From Mesorhizobium sophorae (GTDB lineage Bacteria > Pseudomonadota > Alphaproteobacteria > Rhizobiales > Rhizobiaceae), in assembly GCF_002270415.1 (NCBI RefSeq), contig NZ_NNRI01000021.1, forward strand, positions 523,625 to 587,624: 64,000 nt of DNA, written 5' to 3'. The position numbers and the translations under genes are program-made. Under the pieces are notes generated by a model. It searched no databases and had not been told where the DNA came from. It saw only the letters and a list, made by a program, of their open reading frames with translations. This document shows, piece by piece, positions 29,534-37,767 of the stretch (position 1 is the stretch's first letter; the number at the start of each line of letters is the position of its first letter).

Positions 29534-30782
29534 TGGCTTGCTCCTGTAATGCGTGATCAAGGATCGCGATGCCACGATCAAGTTCGTCATCGGTGATGGT
29601 TATCGGCGGGAGGACTTTGATGACGTCGCGGTTTGGCCCCGAAGATTCGATCAGCAATCCGTTTTCGAACGCGACATCGTGCACACGACCCACAACCGAC
29701 TGCGAACGGCACTTGAGGCCGGCCATCAGGCCCCGGCCGCGCTTCTGTTCAATGCACTTGGGAAATTTCGCAATAAGGCTGTCAAGGTGCGTTTGCAGCT
29801 TGACGGCTGTCCGCTCGACGCGTGCCGTAAACTGCTTGTCGGACCACATCTTGCACATGGCTCCTGCTGTCACGAAGGCGAGATTGTTGCCTCTGAAGGT
29901 GCCGCTATGTTCTCCGGGTTTCCATATGTCTATTTCGGGGCGGATCAAAACGATGGAAAACGGACTGCCGGAACCACTTAAGGACTTTGACAGGCACACG
30001 ATATCAGGCTCGAGTTTCGCGAACTCAAATGAGAAAAACTCGCCCGTGCGCCCCGCACCTGCCTGAATGTCGTCGACGATCAAAAGGATGCCGTGCGTAC
30101 GGCAAACGCGCTGAATTTCTGTGAGCCAGGCTGCAGATGCGGTGTTGAGGCCGCCTTCTGCCTGGATAGTCTCCAGAATGATTGCGGCTGGCTTTTCTAT
30201 GCCGCTCCCCGAGTCACTCAAAACATAGTCTATGTAGCTAGCCGAATCGAAAGCCTGGTTCGGATAGCCGTCATAGGGAACACGGATCACGTCGTGGCGA
30301 GCAACGCCGCCCAGTTCCCTGGTTGACGCCGAACCCGATACGGCCAGAGCGCCGAGTGACATGCCGTGGAACGCGTTCGTGAATGCCATGACGCTCGAGC
30401 GGCCAGTATATTTTCGCGCCAGCGCCAGTGCCGCTTCATTAGCGTTTGTGCCGGTCGGCCCTGTAAACTGTATCTTGTAAGAAAGCCATCTTGGCTTCAG
30501 AATGGAATCCACAAACACTTCAATGAATTCACGCTTTGCTGCTGTATTCATATCCAGCGATAGAAGGATGTTCTCGCCGACGAGATATTCGATTGCTGGC
30601 GCAATAATGGTCGGATTGTTGTGCCCGTAGTTGAGTGCGCCGGACCCTACAAGAAAATCGATAAACGGCTTGCCGGCCTCGTCCCAGATTGTCGCACCAA
30701 GAGCCTTCGTAAAGACTGCAGGGAACGACCGCCCGTAGCGACGAACGTTAGATTCATGAGCCGTAAAAGCGTCGATGTTCAT
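29523..30782 (-). CDS. class III aminotransferase, diaminobutyrate--2-oxoglutarate aminotransferase-like (EctB-like)
   Basis: 419-residue PLP enzyme close in style to EctB, which makes L-2,4-diaminobutyrate from aspartate semialdehyde. Visible blocks: QFTGPTGTNANEAALALARK, FHGMSLGALAVSG, VDDIQAGAGRTG, the PLP Lys in CLSKSLSGSGSPF, and GEHSGTFRGNNLAF. No ectA or ectC is present nearby, so ectoine synthesis is not indicated. It overlaps an upstream 90-codon ORF (ATGA) and the downstream dioxygenase, forming a tight three-gene operon cut off upstream by an IS5 fragment. Confidence 0.88.
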   Translation of the reverse strand: MNIDAFTAHESNVRRYGRSFPAVFTKALGATIWDEAGKPFIDFLVGSGALNYGHNNPTIIAPAIEYLVGENILLSLDMNTAAKREFIEVFVDSILKPRWLSYKIQFTGPTGTNANEAALALARKYTGRSSVMAFTNAFHGMSLGALAVSGSASTRELGGVARHDVIRVPYDGYPNQAFDSASYIDYVLSDSGSGIEKPAAIILETIQAEGGLNTASAAWLTEIQRVCRTHGILLIVDDIQAGAGRTGEFFSFEFAKLEPDIVCLSKSLSGSGSPFSIVLIRPEIDIWKPGEHSGTFRGNNLAFVTAGAMCKMWSDKQFTARVERTAVKLQTHLDSLIAKFPKCIEQKRGRGLMAGLKCRSQSVVGRVHDVAFENGLLIESSGPNRDVIKVLPPITITDDELDRGIAILDHALQEQANGH

Positions 30783-31051
30783 CCTAATATCCTTGTATGA
30801 GCGTCGAGTTCAACGACAGAGGGATTAAATCCATTTGGTTGGTCACTTTGTGTTTCCTGGACATTAGACGAGTCCGGACGAAACGCTGGACGGTCGGTGA
30901 CTTCCAGCAAATCTACTTGTGATGCGAACATGCTCCTCAAAAATTCTTTCACACAATAGCGACCGGACCTGTGCGGCAGCTCAGCTGCTGTCAGACGCAC
31001 TTCGAAACCTACCTTCGTCGCGTTGCTCTGCATTCGATATCTCTCGGTCAA
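30779..31051 (-). CDS. hypothetical protein upstream of EctB-like gene
   Basis: 90 residues ending in an ATGA overlap with the aminotransferase start. No family recognised; no membrane or signal segment. The tight coupling argues that it is expressed with the aminotransferase. It may be the tail of a larger gene truncated before the IS5 fragment at 31156. Confidence 0.5.
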   Translation of the reverse strand: MTERYRMQSNATKVGFEVRLTAAELPHRSGRYCVKEFLRSMFASQVDLLEVTDRPAFRPDSSNVQETQSDQPNGFNPSVVELDAHTRILG

Positions 31052-31155
31052 TGCGTTGGAACGAACTCCGTTTTAGAGTTTTCGGGCAGGCGTCTATACT
31101 ACGGCATCTGGTAGTTGACGCACCTGCTTGTGGCCCACCAAGCGCCTGCCAGTCA

Positions 31156-31547
31156 GTGTCTGCTCCAAAAAGAAGTGAGTGATTTCAGCGGGTTGTGATT
31201 CTGTCGGATTGCTGAGATTCGACGGAGATCATGATGCCCTGGACCGAAACCACCCGCCCTCACTATGAACGGCGCTGCCCTCGCTACGCAAGCGACCTGA
31301 CGGACGCGGAGTGGGCGCTGATCGAGCCGCTGATGCCGGCGCCGAACCGGATCGGCCGGCCGCGGAAGACGGACCTGCGCGAAGTCGTGAACTCGCTGCT
31401 TTACATGGCTTCGTCGGGCGGAGCATGGCGGCTTCTGCCCAAGGACTTCCCACCGTTCTCGACGGTGCAGAAATACTTCTGGCACTGGCGCGACGAAGGA
31501 TTGCTGCGCGCCATCAACAACGAACTCGTCATGGCGGCGCGCGAACG
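31156..31547 (+). pseudogene. IS5-family element, truncated left end and transposase N-terminus
   Basis: The terminal bases GTGTCTGCTCC at 31156 and the following non-coding leader match the intact end at 49584. The transposase begins at 31231 (MPWTETTRPHYERRCPRYAS) and matches the copy at 48667-49509 up to residue ~106 (VMAARER). Then the sequence changes abruptly at 31547 into unrelated AT-rich DNA and stops at 31566. About 60 percent of the gene is missing. Confidence 0.88.
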
Positions 31548-31812
31548 TCGTTGCGTTGTGTCGTAGATTTATATTTTACGCAAGTTGTTTATATATTGTC
31601 GATATATTAAAGTTTTGGCTTTAGTATTTATATTAATCCATTTCTATGACCTCCTTGAAAGTATATAATATAAGGCGCTTGCGAACGAACTCGATCATCT
31701 TCGTGTTGAGGCAATCAACCGCTGACTCCCTCGGTTTGCCGGACGGCCCTCGAACGAACTTGGCGGCGTATCGCCGTCACGGCAGCGCGGCGTAATCGCA
31801 ATCTGTCGAGCA
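31548..31812. other. AT-rich intergenic patch
   Basis: The first ~130 bases are strikingly AT-rich compared with everything around (runs such as TTTATATATTGTCGATATAT). They follow the broken IS5. No gene was recognised. The remainder may hold an unidentified IS remnant (LANELDHLRVEAINR in one frame). Confidence 0.45.
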
Positions 31813-32823
31813 TCAGCCGTCGCGGAAGGTGTAGCCATAACCGTTGATAGCCGGTGCGCCGCCGAGATGCGCGTAGAGGATCCTCGATCCTTCCGGAAAG
31901 AAGCCTTTCTGGACGAGGTCGATCATCCCTTGCATCGATTTGCCTTCATAAATGGGATCGGTAATCATGCCCTCGAGCCGCGCGCATAGACGGATCGCCT
32001 CCTTGGTTTCCTGGGACGGGATGCCATAACGCGGGTGGGCGTAGTCTTCCAGCAACACCACGTCATCCTCGACAGGTTCCGTTCCGAGCTCGACGAGCGT
32101 TGCTGTGTGTTGGGCAATGCTGAGCACTTGCGCCCTGGTCATTTCGGGCATGGCAGAGGCATCGATACCGATCACTGTGCGCTGTCGGTTATCTTCTGCG
32201 AACCCGACGAGCATGTTGGCATACGTTGAACCGGTGACCGTGCAAACGACAATGTAGTCGAAAGCAAACCCAAGCTGTTTCTCCTGGGCGCGAACCTCTT
32301 CTGCGAAGCCCACATAGCCCAGACCGTCATTGGGGTGGACAGAGGCGCCGGCGGATATCGCATACGGTCTGCCACCCCTCGCCTTGACCTCATAGAGCGC
32401 CTTTTTCCCAACTGTGACGGATGCCAATGTCGAAGCCGCGTCGACCGGGCGCACCTCTGCTCCCATGATGCGGCTCAAGAGAATATTGCCGACCCGGTCA
32501 TAGACGGCATCCTCATGGGGAACCCAGATCTCCTGAACCAGGAGGCATTTCATGCCGGTCTTGGCGGCAACCGCGGCGACCATGCGGGTATGGCTTGACT
32601 GCACGCCGCCGATGGTGACGAGCGTGTCGGCATCCGACGCGATCGCATCGGGGACGATGTATTCGAGCTTGCGCAGCTTGTTTCCGCCGAATGCGAGACC
32701 TGAGTTGCAGTCCTCCCCGGCGTAGATTTCCACCTTGCCCCCGAGATGCTTGCCGAGTCGTTCGAGCTTCTCGATGGGCGTGGGTCCAAAGGTGAGCGGG
32801 TAGCGTTCGAACTTTTCCAGCAT
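31813..32823 (-). CDS. acdS: 1-aminocyclopropane-1-carboxylate (ACC) deaminase
   Basis: 336-residue PLP enzyme that splits ACC, the plant ethylene precursor, into 2-oxobutyrate and ammonia, lowering ethylene in nodules. The PLP Lys lies in FGGNKLRKLEY. Glu293 (IYEGKSMQG) and Leu320 (YAHLGGAPA) stand where ACC deaminases have Glu/Leu and D-cysteine desulfhydrases have Thr/Ser, so the specific call is good. Start has a GGAG site. In Mesorhizobium loti acdS is known to be NifA/RpoN dependent, and a partial -24/-12 motif is present at 32967-32982. It is a separate unit from the nif accessory genes. Confidence 0.93.
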   Translation of the reverse strand: MLEKFERYPLTFGPTPIEKLERLGKHLGGKVEIYAGEDCNSGLAFGGNKLRKLEYIVPDAIASDADTLVTIGGVQSSHTRMVAAVAAKTGMKCLLVQEIWVPHEDAVYDRVGNILLSRIMGAEVRPVDAASTLASVTVGKKALYEVKARGGRPYAISAGASVHPNDGLGYVGFAEEVRAQEKQLGFAFDYIVVCTVTGSTYANMLVGFAEDNRQRTVIGIDASAMPEMTRAQVLSIAQHTATLVELGTEPVEDDVVLLEDYAHPRYGIPSQETKEAIRLCARLEGMITDPIYEGKSMQGMIDLVQKGFFPEGSRILYAHLGGAPAINGYGYTFRDG

Positions 32824-33281
32824 GTCTTCTCCAGCTACGGTGATCGAGCTGAGACCAGCTCCGATCGGTCATTCGAAGGCGCCGTTTTATTGAGGCCGGC
32901 CGGACTCTCGGACGTTGCAGAAAAGCTCATCATAGTTTCCAGCGCGCGTCGTAGTAATCGAGACGAAGCAACTCGCATGCCGGTGTTCTGTGACGGCTAT
33001 TGTGTGTCCGCGGTACCAAACAGCTGCATCTCTCGCCGTTGGACGACCCAGGATGCGGTCACATCGTCACATCTGCCATTTCAAGCGCACCTATTTTGAA
33101 CAATCAGCTTAATGCCCTGATTGACCCAAAGTGGCGTGAGATTGACGTCTGAGCTAGTCACTGCGCAACAGAGCAGCGATGTGCCGCCCATCGAAACGAG
33201 CTGAGGCACATTCGAAAGTTCATCCCTCATCTCGTCATGGTCTGACGACTGGTTTCGAACTTCCTTCCCCTGTCGAAATGC
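32824..33281. other. acdS upstream region
   Basis: 458 bases between fdxB/SyrA-like DNA and acdS. It contains the candidate sigma54 promoter at 32967-32982. No exact TGT-N10-ACA was found in the stretch. No gene seen. Confidence 0.5.
32967..32982 (-). promoter_or_regulatory. candidate sigma54 promoter of acdS
   Basis: On the minus strand the sequence reads CGGCATGCGAGTTGCT, with GG and GC at the right 10-base spacing and a perfect TTGCT -12 block. There are two mismatches in the -24 block. It lies about 145 bases before the acdS start. Support comes from known NifA/RpoN control of acdS in M. loti; the motif alone is moderate evidence. Confidence 0.5.
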
Positions 33282-33515
33282 TCAGTCCTTTTTCACCCGC
33301 TCTCTACAAGCGCAGTTGGACCGCCAGACCAGAAAGAGCAAGCTTGCAAAATAGACCATCTGAAGCAGCAGCGAGCAGGCCAGCGTCGTGACGATTGCCA
33401 GTCGGACAGAATGCGAGGCGAAGTAGACAGTCACAGCGTTGCTGCAGAGAACCAGCACCAGGACGCGAAAAAAAGTTCTAAAAGGCAACGCCATTCTCCT
33501 CGTTTGTCTCGTCAT
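33282..33515 (-). CDS. exopolysaccharide-repressor-like small membrane protein (SyrA/ExoX type)
   Basis: About 77 residues starting MTRQTRRMALPF (a start at 33494, MALPF, is also possible). Two hydrophobic segments span about residues 15-34 and 38-62 (VLVLVLCSNAVTVYFASHS; LACSLLLQMVYFASLLFLVW), ending in a basic tail. This is the pattern of SyrA/ExoX proteins, small inner-membrane regulators of exopolysaccharide synthesis. In this sequence its frame is continuous with fdxB because of an apparent one-base deletion at the end of fdxB, so it could be made as a fusion. Confidence 0.65.
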   Translation of the reverse strand: MTRQTRRMALPFRTFFRVLVLVLCSNAVTVYFASHSVRLAIVTTLACSLLLQMVYFASLLFLVWRSNCACRERVKKD

Positions 33516-33516
33516 G

Positions 33517-33833
33517 TCATGCCGCGACCTGGTCGGCCGCGACATGGTCTGACAGTTCTTCGGGCAGACGCGGGCGCAGGCTCCGCAGCCAATGCAGCGG
33601 CCGGCATGGTCGACCACCATGATCATGCGATTGAGCTCGCCATCGAAGTCATCGTCCTTGCCGTCGCACGCACCGAGGATTTCACCGGCGTCATCGACGC
33701 CGTAAAGATGCATGACCCGGCGCGAGCAGACTTTAAAACAGCGGCCGCAGCCGATGCAGGTCGCGCCGTCGATAGCGGTCAGATATTGCGGCATCCCATA
33801 GGAGCCATCGCGGGTGACGAAAGTGCTACTCAT
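33517..33833 (-). CDS. fdxB: nif-specific 2[4Fe-4S] ferredoxin III, 3' end frameshifted
   Basis: Two iron-sulfur motifs: CIGCGRCFKVC near residue 26 and CIGCGACARVCPKNC near residue 80. An acidic insertion between them is typical of FdxB. It would carry electrons for nitrogenase or cofactor assembly. The usual ending is probably QTHVAADQVAA, and that string is present but in the neighbouring frame, ending at 33517. As written, one base is missing near 33541-33549 and the frame runs on into the SyrA-like gene to 33282. The start overlaps the upstream small gene (ATGA). Confidence 0.85.
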
Positions 33834-34033
33834 GGTGAACTCTCCAACGCGGCGAGATCTCTCTTGGCAGCATCCAGCTCGGCAAACACGTCGAACGTTT
33901 TCTCGGCGACTACCTTGATTTCGGTCCAGTTAACCGGGAGGTCTTCAGCTAGGTCGTGCAATTCCATCTTCGCATTTTCCGCGCGCGATTGCAGTTTGCG
34001 GACCTTTCTCTGCAACTCATCAAGCCCTGACAT
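33830..34033 (-). CDS. CCE_0567-family (DUF683) small nif-associated protein
   Basis: 67 residues, highly charged and helical (LDELQRKVRKLQSRAENAKME ... AELDAAKRDL), typical of the two-helix CCE_0567/DUF683 family. That family is almost always encoded beside nifX or fdxB and has been reported to bind metal. Start in 34033 region; the stop overlaps fdxB. In most rhizobia it directly follows the DUF269 gene. Here only a DUF269 remnant precedes it. Confidence 0.82.
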   Translation of the reverse strand: MSGLDELQRKVRKLQSRAENAKMELHDLAEDLPVNWTEIKVVAEKTFDVFAELDAAKRDLAALESSP

Positions 34034-34059
34034 GATCCCATTCCTCGAAAATCATTCAT

Positions 34060-34270
34060 CGCGCTGATGCCGCGTCGGGAACAGCGGCGGTCGCATAGGA
34101 CCAGTTTCGTGCCGGCCTCGGCGCGCTCCGATCCGGCGGCAAGGCGGACCCCCACTACACTTGGCGAAGGGTTTTGAACCGAACGACCAACCGCCGGCCA
34201 TCAAAAACATGCGCGCCGATGCGCCCACGGCTCATCTCCATCATCGGCGGTGCCATTAGATCCGGTGCAC
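34060..34270 (-). pseudogene. remnant of a second DUF269 (NifX-associated) gene
   Basis: The minus strand reads LMAPPMMEMSRGRIGAH then GRRLVVRFKTLRQV, ending at 34155. This parallels LMASPVMEMSHEGFG and GRLVVLSKTLRDV of the intact DUF269 protein at 37272-37751. After a frameshift, another frame continues with AEAGTKL as in the intact protein. The N-terminal two thirds is missing. The remnant sits directly before the CCE_0567 gene, where an intact DUF269 gene is normally found. Confidence 0.72.
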
Positions 34271-34309
34271 TACGGAGTCGAAAAGGATGACCTTTCAGTG
34301 CCGCCACCA

Positions 34310-34774
34310 TCAGGCTGCCTCGACGTCCGTCAGCGCTTTCTCCAAGATATCGTTGATCGGCCTGGAGAGGTCCGCTGCCGCCATGATGGTGAGTGCTTGG
34401 AATTCCCTGGCCTGCTCCACACACATCTCAGCACTCTGGCGCAAGAAGTTCGACTGCAGCTCGATAGCCTCCGACGGCGCCTTCGCGCCAACCAACGCCT
34501 GCAGATGCGAGAAGGCGGCCTCGGCGTTGGTCCGCAATAGAGCGACCGTCTCCAGCGACAGTTCGTTGCGGACGGCTCTTGCGCTTTGGAAGATGGTTTT
34601 GAGCATTCTCCCGGCGTCTTCAGCATCCGACGCAAATTTGACAAGAGCTCCTGTCGACCGCTCGGTCGTTTCTTCGGCGACTGCATGGAGATGACCGGAG
34701 GTTTTGGCAGGGTCTAATGCCAGGACGCAGGCAGTTCGATCCTTCTCGCCAGCTTTGTCTTCGGTCCTGGCCAT
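34310..34774 (-). CDS. phasin-family protein
   Basis: 154 residues from the ATG at 34774, preceded by AGGAG; the longer opening to 34942 lacks such a site. The body is a helical phasin domain (ALVKFASDAEDAGRMLKTIF ... LSLETVALLRTNAEAAFSHL ... MCVEQAREFQALTIMAAADL). Phasins coat polyhydroxybutyrate granules, which store carbon in bacteroids. It lies within the segment inserted between the two DUF269 copies, together with a universal stress protein and a response regulator. Confidence 0.82.
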   Translation of the reverse strand: MARTEDKAGEKDRTACVLALDPAKTSGHLHAVAEETTERSTGALVKFASDAEDAGRMLKTIFQSARAVRNELSLETVALLRTNAEAAFSHLQALVGAKAPSEAIELQSNFLRQSAEMCVEQAREFQALTIMAAADLSRPINDILEKALTDVEAA

Positions 34775-35466
34775 TTCGTTCTCCTTCTGCTCGACCATTG
34801 CCTTGGCGGCCAAGCTCTTTGCATTGCCCTGTGGCTCCGTCCGGTTGAGCTGGCCGGAGCCGATCTTTCGTATGTCCACGCGTTTTTGACTATATCGGCG
34901 CACGGGGAACGGCATAAAACCAGTCTTACGGACACGACGCATTGAACCTTAGCATATAAGGTAAGCGCGATAATTAATTGTTGTGTTAAATTATTTAAGC
35001 AATAATTGCATTTGTTATTTATATTTTAAATCGTTTCAGTTGCATATCATTTGTAACGCACCCGTTATTTTTGTTACAGCGAAGGCGATACGAACATGCC
35101 GTTGCCGCCAAACCCTTGACCAGATGCCCCAGCACAAGAAAAAGGGAATGATCCCGCACATTCAGCCGTCCGGCTTCTGGGGCGAACATTCCGGATGTAA
35201 AGACGCCAAGGTGCAAGGCTGATTTCAACGCACTTCTAAGCCGCCGATATGGAGTGGATCTCCCTGGTGAACTGCCCTGATGACACCTCGGAGAAAGTCG
35301 CGGCGAACCTGTGCGCACGAAGCCTCGCGAATTGCAGCACATGGACGTTGCCCGGCCAGGCCGCGTCACATTGATCCTCCCGGTCGAAAGGCCTCACTGG
35401 CTTCTTCAAACGGACCTGCGGCATCAGGCGCACAAGGAACGGTCCCGATGAGCAGTCCGAACCCGG
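34775..35466. other. phasin upstream region
   Basis: 692 bases without a supportable gene. It includes an AT-rich section (34960-35090) with the spaced pair TGTAAC/GTTACA near 35052-35078, a plausible protein-binding site. No sigma54 -24/-12 motif was found. A 65-codon frame at 35236-35433 is not convincing. Confidence 0.45.
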
Positions 35467-36354
35467 TCAGCGAGCCAGAAACAGCGGCAAGGCCGGCTTC
35501 CCAACGATCCATCTCGTGACGCCGCCAAAGAGCCGCTCGCGCAGCCGGCGGCTTCCGTAAGCGCCCATGACGATCATGTCGGCAGACGTGTCGATTGCGT
35601 GCTGCGCAAGCACCGCGGTCGCAGGTTTGCCGGCGCTCGGCAGCCGGTCGACCGCCACCCGAGCACCGTGCCGGGTGAGATAGGCTGCAATGTCGGCTCC
35701 GGGCTCCGCGCCGTTTGCGTTGCAGGTTGGCTCCGGATCGACGAGTGTGACACGAACTTCCTCAGCCCGGGACAAGATATCCAGCGCTTCCCGAACCGCA
35801 CGGGACGCCTCTGCTCGCGAATCCCAGCAGACCACCACGCGCCGTGGCGATAGTGTCGCCTCAGCGCCCTTCGGCACAACAAGCACCGGCTTTCCCGTAT
35901 CGAACAAGCTGCCGTTGACGACAGAAGGTCCAAGATGATCATCGTTGAGAAGTGCGGGTCCGACGATCGTGAGGTCGGCGCAGAGCGCCCGCTGTCGCAC
36001 CGCGTCACCGACGCTGGCCTGATCGCAGTAGTCGGTATCGACGTCATAGCAAAGCCACATTGCTCTTAGCAGCGTCCGAATTTCCCTGGCTGTTTTTTCC
36101 AGTGTGGCCATGTCCTGTGAGAATCTCTCGATCTGCCTATACCGTTTTTCCAGTCTGGCGATAGCCTGTGCGCGTTGTCCAGGCCACTCGTGGATGCCAT
36201 CGCCGAGTGGCGGAGACGCCATAACGAGCGGCGGAGGCGACATCACCAGAACCGAAAGATACGCCCCAACTTCGGCACACAAGGTGGCAGCTATTCTGAC
36301 GTCCTGATCGCCATGGTCTGACCCCGTCACATTGAGTACGCTTCTGAAAGTCAT
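35467..36354 (-). CDS. universal stress protein, tandem UspA domains
   Basis: 295 residues with two Usp folds. The second ends in the ATP-binding signature VMGAYGSRRLRERLFGGVTRWIV (G-2x-G-9x-G(S/T) type), while the first (about residues 1-160) has a weaker version (VVNGSLFDTGKPVLVV). Tandem Usp proteins act in stress or low-oxygen survival and are common near nif/fix regions. It follows the response regulator gene by about 100 bases on the same strand. Confidence 0.86.
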   Translation of the reverse strand: MTFRSVLNVTGSDHGDQDVRIAATLCAEVGAYLSVLVMSPPPLVMASPPLGDGIHEWPGQRAQAIARLEKRYRQIERFSQDMATLEKTAREIRTLLRAMWLCYDVDTDYCDQASVGDAVRQRALCADLTIVGPALLNDDHLGPSVVNGSLFDTGKPVLVVPKGAEATLSPRRVVVCWDSRAEASRAVREALDILSRAEEVRVTLVDPEPTCNANGAEPGADIAAYLTRHGARVAVDRLPSAGKPATAVLAQHAIDTSADMIVMGAYGSRRLRERLFGGVTRWIVGKPALPLFLAR

Positions 36355-36458
36355 TTGACTGCTTCTTTCTGAACATGTCCTTTAGGCGCGTTTTCAGAGC
36401 CGCGAAACTTGCCCTAAGCACGATGGAGATGGGGGGAATGGCAGCAGCCGTTATCCAT

Positions 36459-37163
36459 TCAGCCGTCCAGCTCCTCGAGTGAGTAGCCGGCCGATCTGAC
36501 GGTACGGATGGCGATGCCAGGCGAGGCCTCCTTCAGCGCCTTTCTGAGCCGGCTCATATGGACATCGACGGTGCGTACACCGACATGGATGTTGGCCGGC
36601 CAGGCCGCGCCGATCAGTTCGTCCCGTGTGAAGACCTTGCCGGGTGCCTCAAGCAAAAGCCGCAGCAGGTTGAACTCGATCGGCCCGAGATGGATCTCGT
36701 GGCCATTGCCACGAACCCGGTGGGCGTCGAGCTTCATCTCAAGCTTGCCACAGGAGAGCCAGCCGCCGTTTTCAAACCCGTTCGAACCCCGCTTCGTCAA
36801 CGCCAGCTTCGCGCGTAGACAGTCGAGCAGCTTGGCTGGGGCGATCGGCCGCACAAAGCTCTCGTCAATGCCTGCCTTCAGGAGATCGAGGTGCTGGTTT
36901 TCGGCGCCGGGGGCAATCAGGGCAATAATGGGCAGGCTGCCGGTCCGAGGCTCCCGCTTGAGCCGGGCGCAGATTGCGGACCCGGTTATGCTCGCTGGCC
37001 CGCAGTCCAGCACCACGGCCTGGAATTCCCGTTCGTCGGCCCTTGCAAGTGCTTCCTTCGCGCCGCCTGCCGGCTCACTGGTAAATCCATCCACCTCCAA
37101 TATGTGGCTGAGGAACAGATAGAACTCGGCATCTTGCGAACAGATCAGGACGAGTGGCTTCAT
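36459..37163 (-). CDS. OmpR/PhoB-type response regulator, atypical receiver
   Basis: 234 residues from the ATG at 37163 (the frame opens at 37262 but only in the upstream gap). The receiver domain runs to about residue 120 with the phospho-acceptor candidate Asp in AVVLDCGPAS. The conserved Lys position reads VRP instead of TKP, and one of the two acidic pocket residues is missing, so phosphorylation control is doubtful. The winged helix (GPIEFNLLRLLLEAPGKVFTRDELI ... VDVHMSRLRKAL) is intact. No partner histidine kinase is in the window. It reminds me of TtsI-like symbiotic regulators, but that is not established. Confidence 0.82.
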   Translation of the reverse strand: MKPLVLICSQDAEFYLFLSHILEVDGFTSEPAGGAKEALARADEREFQAVVLDCGPASITGSAICARLKREPRTGSLPIIALIAPGAENQHLDLLKAGIDESFVRPIAPAKLLDCLRAKLALTKRGSNGFENGGWLSCGKLEMKLDAHRVRGNGHEIHLGPIEFNLLRLLLEAPGKVFTRDELIGAAWPANIHVGVRTVDVHMSRLRKALKEASPGIAIRTVRSAGYSLEELDG

Positions 37164-37271
37164 CAGCGCTACCCCAACAACCGCATCGGCCTGGACCGCG
37201 TCGCCTGCGTGGGCTGGCCATAGCGGCTGCTCAAGACCTGACATGAACCCCCTGCTCGACAACCGGTTTCC

Positions 37272-37751
37272 TCACGCCCGTGCCACCTCGGGATAGGCCT
37301 CGATGGTTGCGATCGCATCGCCGGCCAGTTTCGTGCCGGCCGCTGCGAGCTTCCACAGCGTCTCGAAGCCGAACCGGTGGACGTCGCGCAGGGTCTTCGA
37401 CAAAACGACCAGCCGCCCGGCCGTGAAAATGACGCGCCCAAAGCCTTCATGACTCATCTCCATCACCGGAGATGCCATCAGCCCGGAGCGCTCCTCGATC
37501 GCAAGCCCGACGGCGGCGTAGAACTTATCGAGCCTCCACAGCACGTCCGGATCCGGATCGCCGACGATTGGGATCGCACGGCGCTGTTCCTTGGTGAGGA
37601 TAAAGTCTCCCAGCAGCTCGGCATCCGGTTTGCCTTCCCATGACCCGTAGGAATCCTGCGCACGGATCAGCCGCACAAGGCATTTGACGAATGGAGTGGC
37701 AAGGGCCGCCTCGTCGTCGGCGATCGCAGGGCCAACTGCGGCATCAAACAT
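37272..37751 (-). CDS. NifX-associated nitrogen fixation protein (DUF269)
   Basis: 160 residues from the ATG at 37751, which has a GAGGAG site; five codons upstream are open but unsuited. DUF269 proteins follow nifX in many diazotrophs and are thought to assist FeMo-cofactor trafficking. Recognisable stretches are FVKCLVRLIRAQDSYGSW and VMEMSHEGFGRVI. It lies 16 bp behind nifX. A partial second copy is found at 34060-34270. Confidence 0.88.
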   Translation of the reverse strand: MFDAAVGPAIADDEAALATPFVKCLVRLIRAQDSYGSWEGKPDAELLGDFILTKEQRRAIPIVGDPDPDVLWRLDKFYAAVGLAIEERSGLMASPVMEMSHEGFGRVIFTAGRLVVLSKTLRDVHRFGFETLWKLAAAGTKLAGDAIATIEAYPEVARA

Positions 37752-37767
37752 TTCGCTTCTCCTCATC

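Noticed and set aside
29523..30782. Ectoine biosynthesis
   Set aside because: The aminotransferase is EctB-like, but no ectA, ectC or ectD-type partner of that pathway is adjacent and the dioxygenase does not look like EctD.
31100..31156. A GG-N10-GC spaced sequence (TGGTGGGCCACAAGCA on the minus strand) upstream of the EctB-like operon, as a sigma54 promoter
   Set aside because: The blocks outside GG and GC fit poorly and no TGT-N10-ACA lies nearby.
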